DNA of 64,000 nt from Lates calcarifer (taxonomy: Eukaryota > Chordata > Actinopteri > Centropomidae). Every line of letters starts with the position of its first letter. The first letter of the stretch is position 1. Under the pieces are notes generated by a model. That model saw nothing but the letters and a program-made list of their open reading frames with translations, did not search any database and was not told the DNA's origin. The stretch covers positions 7,052,712-7,116,711 of the forward strand of contig NC_066851.1 in NCBI RefSeq assembly GCF_001640805.2. Direction: 5' to 3'. Positions 12,262-24,419 of this stretch are shown here, one piece after another. The translations under genes were made by a program, and so were the position numbers.

Positions 12262-13475
12262 CTGGGGGACAGTATCCCATTAGATCTATATAGCCTGGTC
12301 AGTTAGTTCAAGGCAGGGATGCTGATTCAGTATTACATTGCATCAATCCCTGTTTACTGTATTGTATGTATTGTATCCTATATTTACTGTCTGCAATCTC
12401 ATTTGATTGTCCAAGCTGATACACTACATTACCCTCATAACTTACCCACAATGGAACAAAAATGTAGTGCATCCTGGCATGTACACTACATATTGCAAAA
12501 CAATCCCACAATGCACTTTTATATGCCAAAATTAAAGTTATTTGAAACTATAGGTCAGAGATGATGCAGAATTATGATGATTCAAATTAGAGTCTATTAT
12601 ATAGGGAATATTGACTGAATAGTGATTTTGGACACAGTATCAGTCTTTGTACCTTCTTTCAAATGATTTTCTGATGATAAATGATAAATTTGATGACAAT
12701 AATTTTAGTAAAGAGTAAGTTAATTGGATGCACTCTTGATTTGCATTAACAGTGACTGTTAGATGTAGAGACAGATTTTTTACATACAATTTGACCAGTT
12801 GTGATTTTTCTTCTTTATTTACAGTAGTGCGGTCTACTACAACATGGCAGTCTAATAAGGTCATTTGGGATATGCTGTGTGCTCCCCTTTGGGAATATCA
12901 GTGTCTTAATACTTACAGTCTGGCAGTATGTCCTGAAACTGAAGGAAGGCTCATCATCATCATCAACAAACTTCCTCTTGAAGTAAGCAATCCTCGACAC
13001 TGAAACATGATCAGGAACTCGCCTACAGGGGGGTCCTGAAGAGAGTGAACACTACCATAAATCAACTGCACTGTTTCATGTTACTACATCTCAATATTAC
13101 TGTATGTTTTCGTAATGTACACATACAAAAATTGGACCATAGCCTAATAAATTAAAGGAGTCCATACCACATAGTAAGACACTCTAAGAACTGCAAACCT
13201 GTACAGCTGACTTATTTAAGACCCTGTTCCATACCACAGCCTGAGCTTGTTTTGTGGAACACCATCTGATTAAATCAAGCTTAAAAAATGACTGAATGAA
13301 CATCTGTGTTGGTGCGTGTACCTTGTGTAAATTGCTCTTCAGAGCTGCATGGCGGCGCAGGGTTTGACAGGCAGGTCTTGGTGCAGCGCTCCGATTCCCA
13401 TATGGGCTGATATGCGGAGAGCGGAGGGTCTCCCTCTGGGTCCAGGAAAGGATTCATGGACAAAACAAGGGTCAT
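11365..13475 (-). CDS. sertad4: SERTA domain-containing protein 4, complete coding span
   Basis: Three minus-strand exons join in phase: 13475-13322, 13035-12917 and 12261-11365, giving 389 residues (human SERTAD4 is about 356, from memory). The product begins MTLVLSMNPF like human SERTAD4, has the conserved ITYFKRKY-type block (here RIAYFKRKF), and a SERTA domain at about residues 97-137. A conserved Cys/GHYLHLPFS block follows at about 207-224. SERTA proteins are small transcription co-regulators that contact cell-cycle and transcription factors, but SERTAD4 itself is poorly characterised. Distinctive here are two long Glu/Asp tracts (about 262-293 and 337-363). The gene follows syt14 in the same orientation, as in human. 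Both introns inside the coding region are small (286 and 655 bp). Confidence 0.96.
12917..13035 (-). CDS. sertad4: sertad4 second coding exon (FKRKF block)
   Basis: The exon is 119 nt, phase 1 in and phase 0 out, with acceptor ctctcttcag and donor GTAAGT. It reads GPPCRRVPDHVSVSRIAYFK then RKFVDDDDEPSFSFRTYCQT. The basic YFKRKF block and the acidic patch after it match human TYFKRKYVEEED. The basic cluster could act as a nuclear localisation signal, which is inference. Phases agree with both neighbours, which supports the exon boundaries. Confidence 0.93.
13322..13475 (-). CDS. sertad4: sertad4 first coding exon
   Basis: The start is the ATG at 13475, because the reading MTLVLSMNPF matches the human N-terminus (MTLVLSMN) exactly over eight residues. 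The exon continues through AYQPIWESE, comparable to human GYQTLWEAD, and ends EEQFTQ plus one nucleotide at the donor GTACAC. An acceptor (tgtttttttcag) lies 19 nt upstream of the ATG, with the exon starting at 13494. So 19 nt of 5' UTR are in this exon and the rest comes from an upstream non-coding exon. Confidence 0.94.
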
Positions 13476-14779
13476 CTCTCTCTCTGATATCGGTCTGAAA
13501 AAAACAGAGTGGAAATCAGTACGGTAAAAGGAACTGATCTGTAATTCTGATCATAAAAATATTAATCTTTATAACAGGCCACTTCAAAAGATGTGAAAAC
13601 AGCCTGAGTAGGTTACTGTCAAATAATCTGCTTATCAGTGCATTCAACATCGGTTTGTAAACTATTTATGCACATTAACAGTGAACACGTTATCCCCGTA
13701 AATCTCAAAACCGTTTTGCATATGCTTTCCTAATGATGTGATAAATGTCAACAAGATGTTTATCTATGATACTAGCAAATACGTTGGTGTTGTGTGGAGG
13801 AGTAACCAGCTTCTGTGCAAGCTGCGTGACAAATCTGAACAACAATAATGGTGAGCACTAAAAAATTGGCAGATGGCTGGCAACTCTGTGATATGTAACA
13901 AGTGGGACACAGATGGAAAGATGACACCCACTCACACCATGAATTCCCTATTGATTAGGTAGTAGGAGAGTTAGCGAGATGTTTGACACCAATTTGTTCG
14001 GTGAAACGGATCCCACACATGGAAATGCACTGGGAAGCTGTGTCAACAGCATGGTAATCTGGGAAGCAGAGGAGATGTGCACTGTGCCAGCACACAAGGC
14101 AAACAACTTGACAAAAGGTATCCAACAGGCACTACGCCAGTTTGATTTGAATTCATGTTCATTTTTGAAAGTTTCTAAATAATACAAATATTGTAGCCAT
14201 ATCACCTCATGTTTTAAATGAAGGTGATGCAGATAAGAAGAAACATCAGATACATTACTTGGCAGCGAGCAGTGCTGAAAACAGAGCCCCACTGTGTAGA
14301 CACTGAGGGGCTTGAGAGCCAAAGTCTGCCTGTGATTCTCTAAATCCACGGCGAGAAACCGTATCGTCCTTTTGATCTCAGTGAATGGCTGTCATTTGGT
14401 TTGCTGTTGTTTCATCCCCCTTCATGCAGAATGCAAAGCCAGCTGTTTGAAGCGTAAGCGGCTGGACCTCCTTGTCACCACCTTTCCTCCTCAAAGCTTC
14501 TTCCTCCCCTCCCTCTACCTGCCCTGCATGAACAGATATCATCGCCCACAACCCATCTTGACAGACCAAACTGAGGCGACACCATCTCAGCCTCACCCCT
14601 GTTGGGTAGCTGATTAAAATGTCCGCTTCAATAAGCTCCCTGCTTTGCCTGGATGAACAGTTTTATTTCTGTGTGCTGCTTTTCTAGTGTTTGCTTTTAA
14701 CAGACTAATCAGACACACCTAAAACCATTGAAACGTCCCCTCAGACTGTGCTGCTCTTACCAAACCCATCTACCAGCCC

Positions 14780-15310
14780 CGGGGAGTAATGGATTCCATA
14801 GAACAGCTTTACATTTTGTATTTTCTAAGGATTTATCAGACATGCTTTGAGATCGACAGTCAACTACAACAGCCCAGTACGATTTCTGCAACACTGCAGT
14901 TGAAGCACCAATCTGTCTATTTTGTCAATTTTACGCCCCATCTTATCCTAACTCATGAACATGAGCCCCCCTGCGAATTGCCAGTTTATTGTAGAGAAGG
15001 GATTGCATGTCCCTGTGACACACTGCCCAGGGGACAGACTAACAGTGTCTACACAGAAAGCGTTTCAGTCGTGATTTTCAGTCGCGTTTTCAGTCATCAG
15101 TCTCATACACCTGTAATGGAACAGTTAAGTTCCTATTTTAATAGGCTTGCGGGTTACTCATGCTATACATGCCTCCTGTGTAGACATACACAGAGCATTG
15201 GGGCTGCTGCTGCTAACATGTTGCTAACGCTTCACTTTCTGTGTAGACATGGTGTAGGAACAGTTCAACTGACACCTGGACTGCAATATATCTGTATATG
15301 TTAGCATATA
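14780..15310. repeat. Possible dispersed repeat with inverted 17-bp blocks
   Basis: TGTCTACACAGAAAGCG at 15046-15062 and CACTTTCTGTGTAGACA at 15233-15249 are inverted copies with one mismatch. Another tgtgtagacat occurs in between. A long chance frame overlaps the region but has no recognisable protein features. I think it is a repeat relic, but its ends are unclear. Confidence 0.35.
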
Positions 15311-15929
15311 TGTATATATACATTTATGTGGTGATATAGTACATTTTCAGGAAGTACAATTGAGAATTGAATACAGATAAAATAGTCAGATGAGAATGCT
15401 TTTTGTTGGCTGGTCCAGTAAATTTAAAATCATATACAAATCCAATAGTTCCATAAAGCCACTCCACTCATTGATCTGCTACTGCCTAAACAGACAGCAT
15501 GTCATAGTCTTTGACAGTTTATAATTTATATCATCATTACATGGTGTGTATTACCATAACCCATTACTGTCATTGCTTGTTGGGGCCTAGTGTCCCCAAG
15601 ATGTATTGTTAGTTGAGTGGCAGGTGAAGGTGAAACGGAAACTGGTGAAGAAAGAGTTACAATTAGAGGTGGAGTGACATCTCTAAACACAAATCTTAAT
15701 TAGAAACTTCCTGGTTGCAGCACAAGTCTTTCTTTTCCTGCTGTTGCTCAGGGTAAAAGCCAAGATGTGTTCGAAACAAGTCTGTACAATAAGTCGCCCC
15801 AACCATGTTAAGGCAAAGGTGTTTATAGCTGTTCTGAAAGCCCTCAGAACGACAACACACAATGTTTGACTTTGTGACTAGCACATTTTCTGGGGCATAC
15901 TGACACATTCAGAGACAATTAATGGCCAT

Positions 15930-15996
15930 ATATATATGTACACACGCACACACACACAAATACATACATATACATATATATATATATATATATATA
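15930..15996. repeat. TA/CA compound microsatellite
   Basis: TA units, then CA units, then a (TA) run of more than ten units. Confidence 0.88.
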
Positions 15997-16841
15997 GCAA
16001 CAGGTCAAGTTCTTAGCTGACTAAATCAACTTAGTGAAAGGAAATATTCTAGAGGCAGAGGTTATGGAGATACATGCATGTCATCTGTTAAGAAAAACCA
16101 TGCAATCAACAGAGTTTGCATGTGGAAAGTCAGTTCTTCTGCTACTGGTTGATGGGGGGCTTTTGCAAATTGAGTGGGATCTAGATCTAACGATACGTGT
16201 CGACCGATGACAGGTGAAAGGTAACAGTTGGCAACTCCACACGTATCAGAGGAGACACAATTGAATGCCCACCCTTCAGGCCAATGGAGTGAGTCAACGG
16301 TGACAAGGACTGTTGCTCAAGGAACGAGCAGATTCAAAAATTGGGGAAAAAAAGAATACACAATACAAAATTCACCAATAAATTCTGTACATGGAGGAAC
16401 TAGAGGGAGAATCCAACTGAAAGAGGTTAGGTTTCCTTCACACTAGAGCCTGCAGACTCAGCAATTCCAGTTTTGGTCCTAATCCACCATGTTACCTTAT
16501 GGATTATTCACATCTTATAGCGTCTTGTCAGAGTAAAACCGTACTTCTGTGAGCTGGATTCCACTGCTCAGGGCTCCCCCACCAAGGACCACCAACTAGG
16601 GCCAATTATGTCACTGTTATTGAGCACTAGTGCCATGGTTAATTAGCAGCTTTGGCCCTTCTCATTTCCCCCCTGAGCTGCTTTTTTACCCTCAGCTATT
16701 TTCCTCTCCATCACCTCCCCTCGCTGCTGTTGCTACGTTTGCTTGGGCACAAAGAAACAAGCATGCCATCACTCCCTCTGCCCTCCATAGGGACCTCCAT
16801 CTCGACATCTCCCCCTCCCTCTTTTACCGTCTCTTTCATCC

Positions 16842-16905
16842 CCCAGTCTCAGTCCCTCTGTCTCTCTCTCTCCCTCTCTCTCCCTCTCCCTCCGTCTCTC
16901 TCACT
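16842..16905. repeat. CT-rich polypyrimidine stretch
   Basis: CTCTCTCCCTCTCTC-type low complexity. It creates chance Ser/Leu/Pro frames that are not genes. Confidence 0.85.
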
Positions 16906-19662
16906 GACATCCTTTCAACAGCGGTCACAGTTGACAGCTCTCTGAACCGGGGGGTGAAAAAAAACAAAACAAAAAGAAAAAAAAAGAAGAAAAAAAAAAC
17001 AATGAGAATACCGACAGAGCAGCTTCCCTACATGTACAGCAATACTTCTTGTTCTTCAAAGAAAAGGAGGAGGAGAAGGAGGAGGAGGGGAGACTGTGAA
17101 CAAGTGTGTGTGCATCTGTGAAAGAGGAAGGGAGAAACGGGTTGAGAAATAAAAACAAGGAATGAGGAGAGAAAAAATCTCCTGGGGGGATATCATCCCT
17201 CTCTTTCTCTGTTTCTGTCTGCAGCTCGCAGGAATGCGAGAGTGATTGAGAGCGAGTGCGAGCTGTGTACGTGTGATTGTGTTTAACAGAGTGTGTATTT
17301 TGAGGGAAAAAAAAAAGAACCTGTGAGTGTGTACAAGTGTATGTGAGTACGTGTGAGTGTGTACGTGAGGCGCTGCTTCACCTCTGTTCAGTCACAGCTC
17401 CTCTGGCTTCATCCCTCCTTATCTTCCCTCTCTCGCAGCTTTCCTACCTCTGTCTGACTCTCTATCTCGCCTTCTTTTTCATTACACCCTTTGATGATGA
17501 GAAGTTAATTGCGGTGCCAGGGCACGAGACAAACCGTGGGAGGGAGACAGAGAGTGATAGAGAATAGGAGGAGAGAAAGGAAGGGGTGGGGGGTGGAAGG
17601 CAGATAGAGGGAGGGCTGGGGAGGGATGGAGAGATGGAATGAGTCAGGGAAGGAAAGATAAGTGCCTTAGGAGCCTTGTCATGAGTGGAGACAGATCGCC
17701 CGCAGGGATGATTTCTCCTGCTGTGATTGACTCACTCCCTCCAGCGCTGAGATAGACAGGCGCACACACACTCAGACATGCACAGCTTGTAGTGTCCTCA
17801 AATATTTTGGAGGGAAAGTCAACTAAGGCCATAACAGTCGACCAGAGTGCTCCTGGGCCACACTACCAATGTCAGATTCTGGCTTTTAACACATACTATG
17901 GGTGTTATTTTATCTTCCTCAAACCAAGCTATTTTTGACATCCACAGTCTAATAATAACCAGTGTCTTTGGCAGCTTTGAAGATTTTGGGGATTTGGATT
18001 AAATTTGGATATTGTTTAGGTAACAGCATTTGCATTTAAACAAAGACCCTTTTTACTATATATTCTCCAAAAGAGTATCGCCCACAACCATACAACTGCA
18101 TCTTTCTTCAAAACAAAATCTAAATAGGTGTGCAGGAGTGACCTCTCTGGATGCAAACTGATCTCTGCGAGATGTGGTGCAAAATGCAATAAAGGGACAC
18201 ACTCAGAGCAATAAGGCAAGCTTAACAAAAGGATCTTTAAGGAACGTCATCTCAGTTCTCCACTACAAAATTGACAGTGGAAAAGAAATTACATCCTGGC
18301 GTTTCAGGATGTGTTTCCAGTGTTTCCAACCTTTCCAACCTGAATAGTTCTTAGTTTTAAGAGGTAATTCTATCCAGTATTTCAAAATGAAAGGAGCAAA
18401 AATCTGTGTAGCAGAAATCATTTTGTGATCCCATAACATACTAAGCACACATCCTGTACATGGATCATCAACCTATGAGGATGCTGACTTTTTGCCCAGG
18501 ACCTGTTAGCTTTAGCCTCAGTGTTTTGGCATGGTATCAAGCTATGAAGTTCATTTTCTCAAGATTGTCATTTCAAAAGGTTTAAAAGCCCACTGCAAAC
18601 TGCAAAGGAGTTAGCAGACAAATAACTCATGGAAAAAATGTTAGTAAGCTTGCTAGCTACGGCTGATAAAATCCATTAGCAACAGTTGTCCTTTCAGACT
18701 GCAAAATCTGGGCTATTAGCTAGAAATGAGAAGCCTGCCTCTATATATTATTTATTTCTCTAAACATAGACTAGACATTTTCAAAATTACAATGAAGATA
18801 CAAATTAGCTGAAAATTTTACTTCTCTATGCCCTCTAGTGGACAAACTATGTGATGGAGACATAGTTTCTGCTTTGGCATTTCTGTACTGCAATTTCTGG
18901 TTACTTATCAGCTAGCATATATACTGATACCAATGTGTCTGCAATAAACTATTATCGGCCACTATATCAGCCAAGCATATTTATTGGTCTCATGCTGATA
19001 AAAAGTACGACTACAACAGATAAATCCAGTTGTGTACTTTCTCCTGTGCTTCACCATTCAACTTTGTACAGTTTTCAGTTTGTCTAGGTTTGACTAAGCA
19101 AATCCATTTTTATTTTCTGTACACACATCTCTCTGCTGCATGCCTTAGATATGAGGACTGCACTACCACCAGCAGCTCTTATTTTCACATTTACACAATT
19201 GCTGCACAATATCCACAGCAGGTTTTTATGATGTAAGTGGTGCTGTCTCTGGTCACAGGCATTTATATTTTTAAGGTGGATAAACTATGACCCGCCGCTC
19301 TGTAAACCACCACCTCTGTCAAACAGCAAACAGAAAAATAAACAGGCTGACAATAAACAGTGTCACAATATATGAGAGAGCTTTTAGCTTATCTGCTTGT
19401 TATCTTCTTTCTGTCAGCTGTGGCTTTTTAAGAGTGTTTGAAGTTCCTCTTATGTTCCCTCAACCCGTGTTTAATAGGAAACAGTCGAAGAAAAACTCAT
19501 ATTTAAGCCAAACATGGGGGAAGATTTCATTTATACAGTGATTCTGGGGGAGTATGAAACATGCCTCTAATAAACTTTGTGCTTTCTCAAAGTATTTTTC
19601 TCTGTGGCCTCAAAAATGCTAATCGATCCAGCATGTGTTTGACAGTGTATGCTGTATCACTC

Positions 19663-19704
<42 letters not shown>
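19663..19704. repeat. (GT)n microsatellite
   Basis: About 20 GT units, the longest perfect dinucleotide array in the window. Confidence 0.95.
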
Positions 19705-19710
<6 letters not shown>

Positions 19711-20107
19711 AAGTGTTTACTCCCTGTTCTTTTGGCCAGGTTTTTACTAAGTGTTTCCGAGCCTTAGGGGAACAGATAGCAGTGAAAAGAGTTCATGTCT
19801 GTGGTTTTCACATCAAAATAGATCCCAGACGGCCCGAGAGGGTCTTCACAGCACACACAAGCATGCACTGTGTCACAACTGAACAACTGCACAGAATCAG
19901 GAAGATAAATTGTGGGACAGGGAATTCTGCAGGCGTGAGCGTGTTTTTGTTCTGCCATATTCCATTACCATAAATGACATACGGACACACCCAGTGCATC
20001 AAGATGACAAATCAAATAAAGACTAACGAAGTGCATATGCAGGCTGACTATGCATTTATGATTACAGTCATAGAATTTCAGAGAAAAAAAATGCAATTGA
20101 TGAAAAA

Positions 20108-20600
20108 ATAGGGCTGTGTTATTATTACACTAATTTATATGGCTTAAGATCATGATCATTAATCACAATTAAGTGTTTCTGGGCAAAATTATTTTATGAA
20201 ATACTCCCTCTTTATTGCAATAAAATTAGCAGCTGCTTCTGCTATGCATTTGTCATCTGGTTTAAAGTTTAAACCCGAACATTATCAAATGACTGGACTC
20301 CAATTTCTGAACCGATGTTGGGCCAACTCATTGTTTTGGACTTTGTTATTTTTCCCAAAGATGAACAATGTAGCAATTCGCTGCCCGATTTCCCATCTTA
20401 AACATTTGTTTTAGATTAGTTGTTGCACTCTGGGTATTCCAAGATTTCTTAAGATTGTGTGTAAAGGAAGTGCTTGGACACCTGAAAACTGTTAAAGACA
20501 AATTTCACGATTAATCGAAGACACACACTAAAATAACATCTAATATCTACAGACACGTGTATTATCTAGGATTAACTATGATTAACTGTCAAGTCCTAAT
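20108..20600. repeat. Candidate hAT-like non-autonomous repeat
   Basis: It begins aatagggctgtgttatt and ends gattaactatgattaactgt followed by caagtcctaat. Such ends (TAGGGCTG... and ...CAG.CCTA) with attaatc/gattaat repeats are typical of fish hAT-derived elements. The inverted ends are weakly preserved, so boundaries and class are tentative. Confidence 0.4.
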
Positions 20601-20968
20601 AATACAAATACTGTATTTTCTACCTAACATACCAAATAAAAATGAAAATATAACTTTGATGGGATGACAAGGTGAAGACACCTCAGTGGTTTTAATGCTT
20701 AATATAGTGTATGTTGAACCATGTGCCATGCCTTACAGATCATTTCACTGGTGAGACAGTTACCATGAAGTGGCCAATTTGAGGGAGCAAACTGGCAAGA
20801 AAGTCAACTGAAATGTATGCCATATGTATAAAGTACTGGATTGACATTAACCTTGTGCATATGTACAAAGTGAGAAAAATCCTTTTATAAGTCACTCTTG
20901 ACAATGTCAGCACCTGTCAGTGTCAGCTCTTGTGTATGTCAGTACTTATCCCTGTACAGACACAGACA

Positions 20969-21006
20969 GGTGTGTGTGTGTGTGTATGTGTGTGTGTGTG
21001 TGTGTA
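20969..21006. repeat. (GT)n microsatellite, one interruption
   Basis: GT units with a single TA break. Confidence 0.92.
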
Positions 21007-24000
21007 CAGTGGCAGTTGTGTGTGGTGGACCAAATCTAAACGATACATCTCCACAGTGAGAAGATAAGTGGGCGTAGCCCTGAAAGAGCTGCCTGTGGTT
21101 GCGTTGACAGGAGCTTCAACAACAAGCTTCCTCAGAGCTGTGTGATCTCACGGCAGGCACTTTGAATCTCACAGGAAGAGGGAAAACTTGAGCACTGGCA
21201 CTGCCTTCCCTGCTCCCCTGCATTTCTTTTTAGTTTGATGCCTGCTGCCTTTACTCACATACACACAGAAACTGAAAGCTGATGTGTTTTGACAGGGAAG
21301 GGGCCACTGAAACCTGTCACATGTGGAGTACCTGTTGTATCTTTATAGTGTTACCTGGTCAACTGCAACACTTTGATGCTCAGCCTTTTGAATCCTCTTT
21401 TCTCTCTTGCATAACATGCACACTTGAATCTAAATGCTATTGCAAAAGTTGCATTGAAGAATTCAGTGCAACCTCATCCAGAGTGGAGTAAATACGGACA
21501 CAGAAATGCACCGACATGTACAAAATAACTAAGAAGCACACACAGTCGATAGACGTCCGCTAGCCAACAGTGATTTCACAGTTCATGAGTGAACCCACCC
21601 AAAAACTTGCAGAAAAAAAAATGTAATGCTGCAAAAAGTTTTTATGTTGGGCTGAGAAGGAAAAGTAGTTGTAGCAGTGAAAGCAAAATGCAACAGAGTG
21701 AAATGGAAACAGACTGAATGGATAAATTATGACAAAGCATGTGACTGTGATGTCACTCAGGCTTGCAGTGAAGAGACAAAAACATCAGATATGTGTGAAC
21801 CAATGTGGAGAATGTAATTCACATAAAACAAAGATGAATGCTTTCCATCACATTTTCTACAAAGTTTTCCATCGTTTGACTGGCGCTCTTAATTCTAGTC
21901 ATCTGGCTGCACCCTCGTCTTTTGGCACCCAACTGGAGAATTAGCACCAGCAGCTGTTTATATTAGATGCGCCCAACTCTTAATGTTTGCGGAACAGTAG
22001 TGGATGGAGGCATTATTTGCATTTTCATCAGTTTTCTGGAAATTCTGTTAAAATCTGGCTCACATTTGGATGGAAATTTGGCTACTGAATGTCAAGTTCA
22101 AGAGAAATACAGACATCTGCAAATCTGGACTCCTCCTTCTGTGTTATTTATGACTACTGATCTGTTGTTCTTTGTGATATTCTGTTTTTTACTTATCTAT
22201 TATCTATTTACCTACCATGTGGTGTTTTCACTGAAAATGTACAGTTTACATCCAGTGTTTCTCCTGTTATGACCTTCTGAATGGCATTTTAAATGTTCTG
22301 AAATGTGGGCAGTGTACTTCTACTTTCTGTCCTTTTTCACTGGAGCACTGCTATCTTCAATGGTACATTGCAAAAAATGCTTATATCAATGTAAATACTT
22401 GAATCTCGACACTGTCCACCCACAAGGTAAAAACTGCAGGTAAATTTCAGGCAGAAGGTGGACTAATGACTAATAAACTGTAGGAGAGAAAATCATTTGA
22501 TGTTGATCGTCATACTGTAACTGAGAACTCTAAGCCAAGATACAGCCCACTTCTTCTCAATATGGAGAAGCTTCATTCCATCAATATGCCTGTTGGCGTG
22601 GGGGCGGAGAGAGTGCGCGAGCGCTGCTGGCATCAGAGGGCGAAGCACACAGCAAGACAGAAAAGATAGAGAATAGATAATAGGTTTCATGACATCAACT
22701 TCTCCTTCAGAGAAGCAACAACCAGGCACTGTATGCAATGAATCAAAATCGAGACACTCAAATAGCAAGCAATTAGCCCCCCGCTAGTAGAGTGGACCAC
22801 AGTTGCACAGAAACACTGTGAATAGCCACGCTGGGCAAATTAGACGGAAAAGTTGAACATGCTTTGCAGAGGCATGCTCAAAGAAATAAATCAATGCCAA
22901 AACACTGAATTGATGCTTTTTAGGCATTTTACAGAAACCAGTGCACTGAAAACCTCCATGGTCTTCTCCTTAGTATAGCTGAGGGTTAGCCACATTATTT
23001 TCATGTGTTCTATTTCTGCTAATACTGACATGTTTTTTAACCTAAGTGCCAAGTACATATACTGGGTGTGATGTACAGTAGCATGTAATGTGTCTGTGCC
23101 ATAATTCAAGGCATTGATAATGAAACCAGATGGCACTTAGCTTGGTGCATATCTCTGTGTCTAATTAATACTATAATGAAGAAGAGAACAACAGGCACAG
23201 TTTCATCATCTAAGTAAGTTTTTTTTCCAGACTTTTTGAAGAAGCACAATTTAGTGGAATTGCTTTAAAATTTTACGCATTTGATTTACGTCCAACTGTG
23301 ATTATGTGTTGTCACATAATCTGTAATTTGGAGTTTTGAAAAATGATTCAATATCAACATTCATGTCTGGTGATAAGTTTAAGTACAAAAATAACAGCCT
23401 CCTCTGCCATTCCACTCTTTCGCTGTTTTATATTGATAATATTTTCTTCTTTTTTTCCTGTTGCATCCTAGATTGTGTTTGTGCCAGCTTGCAGCCTGTC
23501 AGGAGGCATCAGAGCAGTGAGCAAATGGCGGAGGGGCGTCTTGGCCGCGGTGGCGTGACTAAGCTGGGTTCAGGGCCCTCAGGGTTTCACCCGGCGCTCT
23601 TCTTGCTGAGTGGTGACACATGTGTTGTGACAGGGGCGGCTGTACGGGAGCTGCATTATGGTCTATCTGGGGATGGGTTGTTGTGGCTGTGAGGGTTAAC
23701 AGGCCGGGGCTCTGTCGGTACATCAGTGCCACACTCCTAGAGGTGGATGCAGCACATTTCAGATGGACTAGGACATCAGCATGTGCTTATTTAAAAAATC
23801 TTACGTTAGGGGTCCTTAAGTAAAACAAACAATGTTAAAAGGATTTTATGTGCTCTCTCTGTAAGAGTATGAAACTGAAGGACAAGCTATTGAAAGTGGT
23901 GTGAAATCCTGCATAATCACACATATGTTACCACTTATGATAAGTGATGAATTACTTTCTGGAATGTGAGAGATTTTGAACCAGTGCTATTCATGTTGCC

Positions 24001-24382
24001 TTAAATTACTCTAAAAAAATGAATGTTCCTGCACAGGTCTAAATTAATTACAGACATGTACAGACAAGTACTGAGACGAATCTTTGAGAAAATATATTTT
24101 TTGGACCAACTAAAGGATTTTTAGGTGCAGGATCTGAGACTGTAAAAGAATTTTTTTTTCAGTGAGGGTGAAGTCATAAGGTCTCTGCTATAAATAAAAG
24201 TCACGTCACACCTTCCTCTATTTTTACACTTGTGTTGAAACAAATGTGTGTTCTCCTTTCCTCTCAAGTTGTCCACCTTAGTTGTGTGTCTCTCTGGAGC
24301 ACAAAGGCGTATTCATGACGGGGGAAGCTGTGCCTGAGGGGAAGAAAGAAGTCTGGGGCTACACCCTGCGGTCCTCTCTTAC

Positions 24383-24419
24383 ATACACACACACACACAC
24401 AAATACACAAACACACACA
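24383..24419. repeat. (CA)n microsatellite, interrupted
   Basis: CA units with AAATA interruptions. Confidence 0.88.

Noticed and set aside
14789..15304. 171-codon open frame on the plus strand
   Set aside because: No recognisable domain, no splice-site support, and it overlaps inverted repeat blocks. Most likely chance in a repeat relic.
16630..17121. 163-codon Ser/Pro/Leu/Lys-rich frame
   Set aside because: Composition comes from CT-rich and A/G-rich low-complexity DNA; no domain or splice signals.
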